Assembly: GCF_900129565.1 (NCBI RefSeq)
Contig: NZ_FQWD01000001.1
Span: 558,001-622,000, forward strand
From: Marisediminitalea aggregata
GTDB taxonomy: Bacteria; Pseudomonadota; Gammaproteobacteria; Enterobacterales; Alteromonadaceae
DNA: 64,000 nucleotides
Direction: 5' to 3'
How positions within the stretch are numbered: the first letter of the stretch is position 1; every line of letters begins with the position of its first letter. The notes below the pieces were generated by a model. That model saw only the letters and a program-made list of their open reading frames with translations. It was not told where the DNA came from and searched no databases. A program made the translations under genes and the position numbers. Positions 8,233 through 16,832 of the stretch are shown in pieces.

Positions 8233-11200
8233 TCACTGTGAACGGGTATGGCTCACAAATCGCGCATACAACACTGGTAATACAACCAGCGTTAGCAGCG
8301 TGCAGGTGACCAAACCGCCTACGATCACCGCCGCGAGTGGCTTTTGGATTTCCGCGCCTAAGCCATTCGACATTAGCATAGGCAGTAAACCCAGTGCCGA
8401 TGTGAGTGCGGTCATAAGCACAGGTCGCAACCGAGAGCGAGCGCCGTCTTTGATGGCATCAATGGCGTTTTGTGTATTGGCTCGAGCCTCTTGATTCGCC
8501 AAGCGCTGATTTATACTCTCAACCATCACCACACCGTTGAGCACCGCCACCCCAAACAAAGTGATGAATCCTACCGAGCTGGGCACTGACAAATAGTGAC
8601 CACTTACATACAGCGAGAATATCCCGCCAACTGCGGCAAGGGGAACATTCACCATAATCAGCATCACCAGTTTCAACTCACCAAATGCGAGGTACAGCAA
8701 CACAGCAATAAGCGCCAATGATACAGGTACCACCAGCATCAGCCGCTGCATAGCGCGCTGCTGATTTTCAAACTGCCCGCCTATTTGCACGGTGTATCCG
8801 GCGGGTAGTTGGACCGAGGTATCAATGGCATCGCGAATATCACTCACTACGCTGCCCATATCCCTGCCGTCCACGTTCGCCTGGATCACCACACGTCGCT
8901 GTACATCATCACGGCGAATTTGCGGCGGACCGGACTCAATGGCAATCGTGGCAACATCTTGCAAACGTACCCACGCGCCTTGGGCAGAGCGAAGGCGTAA
9001 TTCGGCTAATGCTGCAATGTCATTCCGATACTGGGAATCGATGCGCACCAGAATGTCGTAACGCTCATTGCCCTGAATGATTTGGCCCGCAGCTTGTCCG
9101 CCAAGCCCCTGCTGCACCAAATTCATCACACCGGCGACATCCAGCCCATACCGGCTTAACTGATTGCGATCGGGTCTTATCACCAATTGCGCTTCACCAC
9201 TGATTTGCTCCATGGCAACATCGCGGGTACCACTGATTGTGGCCACAGCAGACGTGATCTGCTGCCCATACTCAGCCAGGGCATTCAAATCCGGCCCAAA
9301 CAGTTTTATAGCTAACTCGGCCTTCACTCCAGACAGTAGCTCGTCTACCCGGGTAGCAATGGGTTGGGAGAAGTTAAACAACAGCCCGGGGTGCACTTCC
9401 AGCGCCTTTTCCATTTCAGTTTGCAAGGCCAGACGATTCGACGCGGAGGTCCATTGATCTACCGGCGTTAAGCCCAGGTAGATTTCAATGTTGTTCACCG
9501 GCTCCGGGTCGCCGCCAATTTCGGCCCGGCCTATTTTACTTACCGCGTAGGTGACTTCCGGGAAGCCAAGCAGGATAGCCTCTAGCTTAGGCGCAACGTC
9601 GAGAGCGGTTGTTAAGCTTGCCGAAGGCGCCAGTGTTACCCTTAAGTTAATGGTGCCCTCTTCAAGTTCTGGTGCGAATTCGGTACCCAACTGCGGAAAG
9701 ACAATAGCGCTGCCAGCCAATAGCACAGCAATCGAAAACAGCAGGTACTTCGGACGATTCAAACATGCACTGAGCACATTTTGATATTTAAATTCTATAT
9801 AGAGTAATGCGCGGTTTTCACGTACTTTCGGCGTGCGCAATCCCAGCACCAATACCGACAGCACTGGCACAAAAATTAGCGCCACGACTACCGCACACAC
9901 TAGCGCCAGCATAATGGCAACCGCCATGGGCTGGAAGAGCTTGGCCTCTACCCCTTCAAAACTGAATAACGGTGTGAACACCACCAGGATAATCAGGGTC
10001 GCGAAAAACACCGGCTTCGCCACTTCCTGCGCGGCCTGCACCACTAATTCTGAAATCGACGAGTGTTCTGGTTCACGCTGTTGCAGTTTTTGATAGATGT
10101 TTTCTACCACCACAACAGAGCCATCCACCAGCATGCCTATTGCTACCGCGATGCCGCCTAACGACATGAGGTTGGCTGAGATGCCCAGCATGCTAAGTAC
10201 CGACAGCGCTAACCCAATCGACACCGGAATCGACAGCAATACCAACAAAGTAGCACGGACACTCATTAAAAATAGCGCAAGCACAATGACAATAAACACA
10301 AAGGCCAGCAACAGCGCCTGCACCACAGTATTGACCGCTTGTTTTATCAGCGCCGCCTGATCGTAGTAGGGTTCAAAGTGAACACCTTTAGGCAAGGCCT
10401 GCTGGATTAGGTCGATTCGCGCGTTGATACCTTCAATGGTGGCGTTTGTGTTGGCGCCCATGCGTTTAAGTACCACGCCAGACACCACTTCACCCCGGGA
10501 TGCGACAGAGCCGTTTTCATCCCGCACTGACATCGTCACCGCGCCCTGACGAATCTCTGCGCCCAGCTCAACGGCGGCGACATCACCAATGGTTACGATG
10601 CCACTGCCCTCAGTAGTCAGCGGTATCTGCTTAATCTGCGTGAGTGCTTCTGCACCGGACGCCAGCCAGCCTGCACCGCGGATCACCAGCTGTTCGGGTC
10701 CGCGGTCGAGATACCAGCCACCCGCATTGTTATTGTTGCGGGCCAGCGCATCCATCACGTCCTGCTGAGTCAGGTTGTACGACAGCAGTCGATTGGGGTA
10801 CAGATTGACCTGATACTGCTTAACCTGCCCGCCAAATGAGAGCACATCGGTGATCCCGTCTACCGGCATCAGTAACAACTTAATCAGGTAATCATTCAGG
10901 CTGCGCAATGCCATAGCGTCGTAACCAGAATCCGGTTCGGCGATTAGCAAATACTGATACACCTGGCCAAGGCCAGAGGTATTGGGGCCAATTTCGGGCA
11001 TGCCGATACCGTCGGGGATCATCTCTGATGCTACTTGCAGGCGCTCGAATACCAGTTGGCGAGCAAAATAGATGTCAGTGCCTTCCTTGAACACAACAGT
11101 AATGCCCGATAAACCGGTTTTGGAAATCGAGCGCACTTCTTCAACATCGGGCAGAGCGTACATCACCGCCTCAATGGGGTAGGTAATCAATTGCTCCACT

Positions 11201-11379
11201 TCTTCAGCGGCCAGGCCTGGCGCTTCGGTGTTGATCGCAACCTGAATGTTGGTCACATCAGGAAACGCATCCAGGTTGAGTTTCGGGATCATCAATGCGG
11301 CAAATACGCCAAGCCCGACCAACACGCAGAGCACCATAAATCGCAGCCGTACGGCGGCTTCAATCAGGTTTGAAAACAT
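8233..11379 (-). CDS. Heavy-metal efflux RND pump (CzcA/CusA family), system 1
   Basis: A 1048-residue inner-membrane proton-driven pump of the HME-RND family. The N-terminal TM1 region leads into FPDVTNIQVAINTEAPG, typical of CzcA/CusA proteins. The TM4 signature reads AIGMLVDGSVVVVEN, with Asp and Glu for proton relay; it differs from the DFG...DGA...EN form of the second pump in this window (24986-28093), so the two probably differ in cargo. Length is normal and both large periplasmic loops are present. It is the last gene of a minus-strand operon with its adaptor (20 bp upstream), outer-membrane channel and a His/Cys-rich small protein. A divalent cation such as zinc, cobalt or nickel is inferred; copper or silver is less likely on the TM4 motif. 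Confidence 0.9.
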   Translation of the reverse strand: MFSNLIEAAVRLRFMVLCVLVGLGVFAALMIPKLNLDAFPDVTNIQVAINTEAPGLAAEEVEQLITYPIEAVMYALPDVEEVRSISKTGLSGITVVFKEGTDIYFARQLVFERLQVASEMIPDGIGMPEIGPNTSGLGQVYQYLLIAEPDSGYDAMALRSLNDYLIKLLLMPVDGITDVLSFGGQVKQYQVNLYPNRLLSYNLTQQDVMDALARNNNNAGGWYLDRGPEQLVIRGAGWLASGAEALTQIKQIPLTTEGSGIVTIGDVAAVELGAEIRQGAVTMSVRDENGSVASRGEVVSGVVLKRMGANTNATIEGINARIDLIQQALPKGVHFEPYYDQAALIKQAVNTVVQALLLAFVFIVIVLALFLMSVRATLLVLLSIPVSIGLALSVLSMLGISANLMSLGGIAVAIGMLVDGSVVVVENIYQKLQQREPEHSSISELVVQAAQEVAKPVFFATLIILVVFTPLFSFEGVEAKLFQPMAVAIMLALVCAVVVALIFVPVLSVLVLGLRTPKVRENRALLYIEFKYQNVLSACLNRPKYLLFSIAVLLAGSAIVFPQLGTEFAPELEEGTINLRVTLAPSASLTTALDVAPKLEAILLGFPEVTYAVSKIGRAEIGGDPEPVNNIEIYLGLTPVDQWTSASNRLALQTEMEKALEVHPGLLFNFSQPIATRVDELLSGVKAELAIKLFGPDLNALAEYGQQITSAVATISGTRDVAMEQISGEAQLVIRPDRNQLSRYGLDVAGVMNLVQQGLGGQAAGQIIQGNERYDILVRIDSQYRNDIAALAELRLRSAQGAWVRLQDVATIAIESGPPQIRRDDVQRRVVIQANVDGRDMGSVVSDIRDAIDTSVQLPAGYTVQIGGQFENQQRAMQRLMLVVPVSLALIAVLLYLAFGELKLVMLIMVNVPLAAVGGIFSLYVSGHYLSVPSSVGFITLFGVAVLNGVVMVESINQRLANQEARANTQNAIDAIKDGARSRLRPVLMTALTSALGLLPMLMSNGLGAEIQKPLAAVIVGGLVTCTLLTLVVLPVLYARFVSHTRSQ

Positions 11380-11399
11380 AGTAATCTCCTGACCGACAA

Positions 11400-12680
11400 T
11401 TAATGGTTATGCGGATCGAATCCGCCTTTGGCAATTTCCGATGCCACAAAAAACGCGCCGCGGCTCACATACCGCACGTTTGCTTCAACACCGCTGATTT
11501 GTTGCCACTTGCCATAGCGATTACCCAATTGCACAACTCTGGGTACCAGTTCGCCGTCTTCGTCTACAACAAACAACTGCCAATCGCCATCGGCGTCGCG
11601 CATCAGGGCGCTTTCCTGCACCGCTAGCACGCGTGACGCCTGTGGACCGCTGAAATACACGTCGGCAAACATGCCGGAGTGAAACTTGTGTGCCTCGTTG
11701 TTCAGATTCAATCGCACAGTTCGCGTTCTACTTACCGGATCGATAGTGTGGGATTCCTGCGTAACCGTTGCCGTTGCGGCAATATCACCCACCACCACGC
11801 TGGCAGTATGCCCAGCGGCCAGATGCAAATCGTTGTGCGCAGGCAGTCTGGCTTCTACCCAAAGTTGCGATTCATCGGAGACCAGCATAAGTGCCTGTCC
11901 AGGTGCGATTTGTTGACCCTGATTGAAATCGTCTGTCATCACCACGCCGGCAGCCTGTGCAACCAGCGTATACTCGCCCAACGGATAATCTGGTGTTTCA
12001 GCGATTTCATTAATGATTTTCAGGGATAACCCAAACGCCTGCAAGCGGCGTGACGCCGCCTGATAATCATTACGCGCGGCTACGTAACGCTTTTCGCCAA
12101 CAGCGGCTTGCCCCAATTTGCGGATGCGCTGCCATTCAACGGCGGCGGTTTGCAACTCGCTTTGTGCCGTGATCATGTCTTCGCTGAATAGCGACACCAA
12201 AGGTTGATCTTGTTTTACCTGCTCACCAAGCGCAGCGTGACGCTTCACCACCACCGAGCTTACGCGCGGTGACACTATGTAGCTTTGATAACCGTTGGCT
12301 TTGATTTCGCCCGGCGCATACACAGACTCGCTTAGGCTAAGTGGCTCCAGCGTATCCAGATGAATATCAGCCATGGCCACCTGCTCACCGGAAAGACTTA
12401 CGCCGCCATGTTCTTCGTGTTCTTCGTGTTCTTCGTGTTCTTCGTGTTCTTCGTGTTCTTCGTGTTCTTCGTGTTCTTCGTGTTCTTCGTGTTCTTCGTG
12501 TTCTTCGTGTTCTTCGTGTTCTTCAGTATGTTGCTCAGGTTTAGTCTGCACGTCATGCTTTTCATGAACATCGTGATTGTGTTCATGTGCCTGCTCATTG
12601 CTCGCTGCGTCTGCAGCTTCCACTTGCCACGCCAACAGCACGCTCAAAAGAATGTATTTATTGAAATAAAGAAAAGTCAT
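11400..12680 (-). CDS. RND periplasmic adaptor (CzcB/CusB family) with Glu-Glu-His tandem repeat, system 1
   Basis: A 426-residue membrane-fusion protein linking the RND pump to the outer-membrane channel. The first about 22 residues form a signal peptide ending VEAADA. Residues about 28-90 are extremely His/Glu-rich: HEHNHDVHEKH, then about thirteen EEH triplets encoded by a 9-bp tandem repeat. The rest is a normal adaptor: barrel-sandwich halves around VYAPGEIKANGYQSYIVSPRVSS and VVMTDDFNQGQQIAPG, an alpha-hairpin, and a beta-barrel with DPVSRTRTVRLNL. The EEH tract would bind divalent metals in the periplasm; this is inferred from composition. The repeat is perfect at DNA level, so copy number may vary between strains. 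Only 3 bp separate it from the channel gene. Confidence 0.9.
   Translation of the reverse strand: MTFLYFNKYILLSVLLAWQVEAADAASNEQAHEHNHDVHEKHDVQTKPEQHTEEHEEHEEHEEHEEHEEHEEHEEHEEHEEHEEHEEHEEHGGVSLSGEQVAMADIHLDTLEPLSLSESVYAPGEIKANGYQSYIVSPRVSSVVVKRHAALGEQVKQDQPLVSLFSEDMITAQSELQTAAVEWQRIRKLGQAAVGEKRYVAARNDYQAASRRLQAFGLSLKIINEIAETPDYPLGEYTLVAQAAGVVMTDDFNQGQQIAPGQALMLVSDESQLWVEARLPAHNDLHLAAGHTASVVVGDIAATATVTQESHTIDPVSRTRTVRLNLNNEAHKFHSGMFADVYFSGPQASRVLAVQESALMRDADGDWQLFVVDEDGELVPRVVQLGNRYGKWQQISGVEANVRYVSRGAFFVASEIAKGGFDPHNH
12410..12526. repeat. 9-bp tandem repeat encoding EEH in the adaptor
   Basis: The unit GTTCTTCGT is repeated 12 times without mismatch (12410-12517), followed by a thirteenth unit altered in its last two bases (GTTCTTCAG). 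On the minus strand it encodes His-Glu-Glu. Because the unit is a multiple of three, length changes keep frame. The repeat also leaves all other frames open, which creates spurious ORFs here. Confidence 0.95.
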
Positions 12681-12683
12681 GGA

Positions 12684-13901
12684 TTACTCCTTGTCGGCCA
12701 GCGCACTAATATGTGCCACCAGCCCCGCGCTCTGGCGCAAATAGTCGATGTAAGTCAGTTGAAACTGATAAGTAAGGGTTAGCGCGGCCTGCTGACCACT
12801 CAATAACTGATTGAGCTGAGACTGGTAGTCGTCAAAAGCCAGATCGCCTGCTGCAAACCGTTCGCTGAGCACCTTGGTTTGCTCCGAAAAGTCACCGCTA
12901 TCAATTTGCTGCCAGATACGATGCCGTTCGCCTAGTTGCAACATCTGTTGGTAGGTTGACGAGATGGCTTCACGCACAGTCACCACCTCTGCTTTTAATT
13001 GCTGTTCACTGGCCATTGCTCGCTGTTTTGCCGCTTCGGTGACTTCGCTAAAATCATTGCGAACGTTCAGAGGCACCGACATCGACAATGACAGCAGCGG
13101 CTCTCCTGCCTGCCGTCCAACCCCAAACCCAACCGTGGGCGCCGGCTTGTTGCTAACGCGCTGGACATCCACCTCATTAGACGCAATCAACCAGTTGATA
13201 TGAGCGTATCGCAGGGAAGGCAGTTGCTGGATCTGCGTGGGCGGCAGCAAAGAAAGAGTGGGTGTCCAGAAATGGGGGCTGATAGGTGTTTCCAGGCCGG
13301 CTTGGCCCAGTATGGCCAATACGTCTTGTTTTGCCTGTTGCCAGGTGGTCAGCCACTCACTTTCAGCAACCATCGCCTCAGCAATGGCCGATTTCGTAAT
13401 AGCCAACGACATAGCCGGCACTTCGCCTGTCGCCACTTTTTTCTCGATAACCTGAAGCAATTCAATGGATTGCTCAACACGCTGCGTGGCGATAGTGTAT
13501 TGCTTGTCGGCATATAAAAACGCTACTTGGGATCTAAGCCCTTTAGCAGCCACTTCTGTTCTGGCTAACGCCAAAGCCAGGCGACTTTGTTCGGACAGCA
13601 GCTCACCGGCTCGGGTTTGTGAAGACTGCACATCGTGCCAGTCCAACTGACTGGATAGCCCAATCTGATAGTTGATTTCGCTGCCTTCGCGTTCCAGGCT
13701 GGTATCCAGCGATGGGTTATAAAGTGGCCTGGCGAGGGCCGATGCCTGATACCCGCTCGCCTGAACATCGTGCTGTAACGCCTGAATAGAAGGGTGGGTG
13801 TCTACTTTTTGCAGCAGCCAATTGGCCCACTGCTTTGACTGCGCGTATGCGCCTGTGCTCAGCGTGATAACACACGCCGCACAAATGTATTTGTACAACA
13901 T
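12684..13901 (-). CDS. TolC/CzcC-type outer-membrane efflux protein, system 1
   Basis: A 405-residue outer-membrane channel subunit of the heavy-metal TolC-like family. ATG at 13901 begins a signal peptide (MLYKYICAACVITLSTGAYA); the frame extends ten codons further upstream, but that adds a non-signal prefix. The two internally repeated helical domains expected of the family are present as long Gln/Ala-rich helices. It is the second gene of a four-gene operon. Two stretches match the dispersed REP-like repeat: 13252-13274 encodes HFWTPTLSL and 13791-13805 encodes VDTHPS. The first shares 16 consecutive bases with an intergenic copy (19961-19976). Confidence 0.85.
   Translation of the reverse strand: MLYKYICAACVITLSTGAYAQSKQWANWLLQKVDTHPSIQALQHDVQASGYQASALARPLYNPSLDTSLEREGSEINYQIGLSSQLDWHDVQSSQTRAGELLSEQSRLALALARTEVAAKGLRSQVAFLYADKQYTIATQRVEQSIELLQVIEKKVATGEVPAMSLAITKSAIAEAMVAESEWLTTWQQAKQDVLAILGQAGLETPISPHFWTPTLSLLPPTQIQQLPSLRYAHINWLIASNEVDVQRVSNKPAPTVGFGVGRQAGEPLLSLSMSVPLNVRNDFSEVTEAAKQRAMASEQQLKAEVVTVREAISSTYQQMLQLGERHRIWQQIDSGDFSEQTKVLSERFAAGDLAFDDYQSQLNQLLSGQQAALTLTYQFQLTYIDYLRQSAGLVAHISALADKE
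13252..13274. repeat. REP-like repeat copy inside the tolC-like gene
   Basis: GTGGGTGTCCAGAAAT here is identical to the intergenic copy at 19961-19976. It encodes FWTPT in frame on the minus strand. It may be a repeat insertion that has been kept as coding sequence. Confidence 0.55.
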
Positions 13902-13966
13902 AGTAATGTCTCGTTTAACGTTGTGGATCACTGCTTCGTGGCAGTGCTACGAAAAATTCCGTTGCG

Positions 13967-14338
13967 TTAAACGATTGGGGGGCGTAACAAATTGCGCTGG
14001 TAACCGGTGTGCAGGTTAGCGTAAAACTCTGGCTGTAAGCCTTTGAAGGCACTCAGTCCTGAGTGAGTAAGGACAACCGGCAGGTAGACGTGATGCGCGC
14101 CATGACAATGACAGCAATGATGGCAATCGAAGTCAGCAGACGTACCCGCTGTTACTACTTCAGACTGCCCGGCTTCATCAGACTGTGATTCAACGTCAAT
14201 CGCAGATTCGGACTGGTGCTCATGATGCTCGAAACTGACGTGCTCGGTACCGGCCTGATGTGAGGCATGGTTATCAAAGGCAGCACTGGATGCCTGCGTG
14301 GCGAATGCCAACAGTATGCACAATACCCAGTGTTTCAT
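13967..14338 (-). CDS. Small secreted His/Cys-rich protein, system 1
   Basis: A 123-residue protein with a signal peptide (MKHWVLCILLAFATQASSA) and two putative metal-binding stretches: HASHQAGTEHVSFEHHEHQ after the cleavage site and CHHCCHCHGAHH in the middle. The C-terminal part is not His-rich. It is the first gene of the RND operon, about 65 bp upstream of the channel gene. It resembles small periplasmic proteins often found in front of czc/cus-type clusters; a metal-buffering or sensing role is inferred. The start is uncertain: an AGGAG at about 14361-14365 would fit a TTG start at 14353 better than ATG at 14338. Confidence 0.7.
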   Translation of the reverse strand: MKHWVLCILLAFATQASSAAFDNHASHQAGTEHVSFEHHEHQSESAIDVESQSDEAGQSEVVTAGTSADFDCHHCCHCHGAHHVYLPVVLTHSGLSAFKGLQPEFYANLHTGYQRNLLRPPIV

Positions 14339-14385
14339 TGCCCGTGTTACCAACAACGGTCTCCTCACATTAATTAGGATTCCGG

Positions 14386-15303
14386 CTAACCGAAAGCCTG
14401 AGACGCCAGACTATATACCTGATAATCAGCGGCTTGCTCGGCTAGCCATTCGCCTTTGACCATTAAGCTTACCTCATCGACCTGCTGCAAACCAAGGTCA
14501 GTCAACCAGCTTTTCAGGTCACTGGCGTGTTCGGTAAGATCAAAACGTACAAAGCCATTGGCTTGCTGAAGTAACGCTGCCGCCAAAGCCTTTGCCACAT
14601 CAGCATCACTGGCGACGACTGGTCCAATGGTTTCACCTCGTCCACTCTCGCGAATAAAGGCATAACCCTGTGGTTGGCCATTTTGGGAGGCAATAACACA
14701 CTTGCCTCGCGCCACTAGTGCTTGAAGTAATGCACTGCGGTTGGCCTGAAAAGCCTGATTGTCCAATTCTAAAACAGTAGACAGTGAACTCGCGTCGATG
14801 TCTGTGATCTCGAATTCGTCAGAAACGTCAGGCTGTGTAGTTAGCTCACCCTGAACCTGATAAATGGTACTTCTTGTGGTAAACCCACATTGTTCATAAA
14901 GACGCTTGCCCGCGACTGTGGCTACCAGTTGCAAATTACGCTCGCCGGTTTGTTCCATCACGGTATTCATTAATGTACGGCCTAGTCCACGGCCTTGCAT
15001 CGCATCGGGCACAACTACCAAACCAACTGTTGCACAGCCCAAATCGGAAGTAGTTGAGGCCTTGCCGGTTGCGTTGTTCAGCGCTGGGTAATCCCACCAC
15101 AAAATACAGCCCACGATTTGAGGCGCAGATTGCGCGTTGTCTGAATCCAGGTTCGCTTCAATAACGCTGCCATGCCCCAGTTCAAAGTGCAATTGCCAGT
15201 CAATTGACCTGTGGGGCCATTTGACTTGTTGGGTAAACGACAAGCACACCGGTAAATCGGCCTCGGTCATGCTACGAATCGACATTGCCATCTCAGACTT
15301 CAC
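14386..15303 (-). CDS. Tandem GNAT-domain N-acetyltransferase
   Basis: A 305-residue cytosolic protein with two GNAT folds. The N-terminal domain (about 1-150) is canonical, with VGLVVVPDAMQGRGLGRTLM giving the acetyl-CoA pyrophosphate loop. The C-terminal domain (about 155-300) is more diverged and has GYAFIRESGRGETIGPVVAS, as in the C-terminal half of two-domain GNAT proteins. A GTG start at 15303 is chosen because AAGG lies 7-8 bp upstream. It precedes the metal operon on the same strand with 47 bp between them, so readthrough is possible, but no functional link is evident. The acyl acceptor is unknown. Confidence 0.8.
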   Translation of the reverse strand: MKSEMAMSIRSMTEADLPVCLSFTQQVKWPHRSIDWQLHFELGHGSVIEANLDSDNAQSAPQIVGCILWWDYPALNNATGKASTTSDLGCATVGLVVVPDAMQGRGLGRTLMNTVMEQTGERNLQLVATVAGKRLYEQCGFTTRSTIYQVQGELTTQPDVSDEFEITDIDASSLSTVLELDNQAFQANRSALLQALVARGKCVIASQNGQPQGYAFIRESGRGETIGPVVASDADVAKALAAALLQQANGFVRFDLTEHASDLKSWLTDLGLQQVDEVSLMVKGEWLAEQAADYQVYSLASQAFG

Positions 15304-15378
15304 AAAACTGCCTTTTAAACTGTATTAATGGGTAAATAGTAACGGTGCAGCGCAAACATATGCTGCTGTAAATCCGCG

Positions 15379-16560
15379 TTATTCGGTACGATCTTCTTTT
15401 TCGCTTAAATAATCTTCTGCCAGCGCAACCAGCAACTGAATGCCCGTAGCGAGTACATCATCATTGAAATCATAGTGTGGATGATGCAGCGGAATGGTGG
15501 GTTGTTCAGTCCCCTGACCTAACCAAATGTAGGCTCCCTCGCAAGCTTGCAACATGAACGCAAAGTCTTCCGAGGTAAAAGCGGGCTCTGGGGCTAATTG
15601 AGCATTGCCCACACTGGCTGCGACGTCCAGCGCTCGTAATGCCGCCGATTCATGATTAATGGTAGCCGGGTAATAGCGATTGTAGTCCAGGGAAATATCC
15701 GTACCGGTTGCCAGTGCCACGCCCAGAATCACCTGCCGAATGGCCTTTTCAACGGCATTTTGCACTTCCGGATCAAACGTGCGAACCGTACCGGTTAAGC
15801 CAACGCTACCCGGCAACACATTGTGCGAACTGCCACCTGAAATTTGGGTTACCGACAAGACTGCAGTCGAAGTGGGCGCAATCCGACGTGAGACAATGGT
15901 ATGCAATTGAGACACTAACTCACTGGCGGCAAGAATAGCGTCAGGCGTTTGATGCGGCGCAGCGGCGTGCCCCCCTTTGCCCTGTACGCGAATACTGAAT
16001 TTGTCAGCTGCCGCCATAATTGGGCCAGGCCTTGTTGCGATAGTCCCGGCCGGTAAATCCGGCCAGTTGTGTAGCGCATAAACACGGTCACAGGGGAATC
16101 GTTCAAACAGCCCATCATCTATCATGGCTTTTGCGCCTGCTTCGCCCTCTTCTGCTGGCTGAAAAATAAAGTGAACCGTGCCGTCGAACTGCTGCGTTTG
16201 CGCCAGATATTGCGCAGCGCCAAGTAACATGGTGGTATGGCCGTCATGCCCGCAGCCGTGGAATACGCCGTCGTGGCAACTGGTATAAGGCAGTCCGGTT
16301 TCTTCCTGAATAGGGAGGGCGTCCATATCAGCACGCAGGCCAATTGAGCGTGAGCCGTTACCGACTTTTAAGCTGGCAACCACACCGGTTTTGCCCACGC
16401 CTGTCGTAACCTTGAGCCCTGCTGCCGTCAAGGCCTCTGCCACTTTTCTTGCCGTGGCGACTTCTTTATAAGCCAACTCCGGATGCGCGTGAATATCGCG
16501 TCGAAAATCGATGAGCGGCTTAATTAACGCGTCAATATCGGAAAGCGTACAGGAGGGCAT
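15379..16560 (-). CDS. M20D family amidohydrolase (hippurate hydrolase-like)
   Basis: A 393-residue zinc/cobalt-dependent amidohydrolase of the M20D (HipO/IAA-amino-acid hydrolase) family. Diagnostic features are FRRDIHAHPELAYKE near residue 20, LRADMDALPI, the metal-binding HGCGHDGH, QPAEEGEAGA with the catalytic Glu pair, and GGSSHNVLPG. Length is normal and no signal peptide is seen. It is divergent from the aldehyde dehydrogenase gene across a 272-bp gap, next to an amine-oxidation gene pair. It could release an amine or amino acid from an N-acyl conjugate that then enters that route; this is inference. Confidence 0.87.
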   Translation of the reverse strand: MPSCTLSDIDALIKPLIDFRRDIHAHPELAYKEVATARKVAEALTAAGLKVTTGVGKTGVVASLKVGNGSRSIGLRADMDALPIQEETGLPYTSCHDGVFHGCGHDGHTTMLLGAAQYLAQTQQFDGTVHFIFQPAEEGEAGAKAMIDDGLFERFPCDRVYALHNWPDLPAGTIATRPGPIMAAADKFSIRVQGKGGHAAAPHQTPDAILAASELVSQLHTIVSRRIAPTSTAVLSVTQISGGSSHNVLPGSVGLTGTVRTFDPEVQNAVEKAIRQVILGVALATGTDISLDYNRYYPATINHESAALRALDVAASVGNAQLAPEPAFTSEDFAFMLQACEGAYIWLGQGTEQPTIPLHHPHYDFNDDVLATGIQLLVALAEDYLSEKEDRTE

Positions 16561-16832
16561 AAAGGTATCCTTGTGGCTGTCATTGTGGCGAATCTGACTT
16601 TTACATCGGCCACTTTACGTTAACTCATTTTAGCGCCATTCAAAAAGTGATATCGACTGCTTTACGCGCTGGCTTTTAATATAATTTGCTGTTCAGCCAC
16701 GCAAAGCAGCACCCCATGCTGCAGTTGCCGCCCTATACTGTTCTGCATTGGTCAGTAGGTCCCGGCAGCGCGGTAAGATGTGCTGTCGCAGTAGATTGTG
16801 CTGCATTCAGAATCAACGGAAACAGGAATACC

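Noticed and set aside
12341..12782. Several long ORFs on both strands across the adaptor repeat
   Set aside because: They are low-complexity by-products of the 9-bp tandem repeat, which leaves all frames open; only the minus-strand adaptor has a signal peptide and domain sequence.
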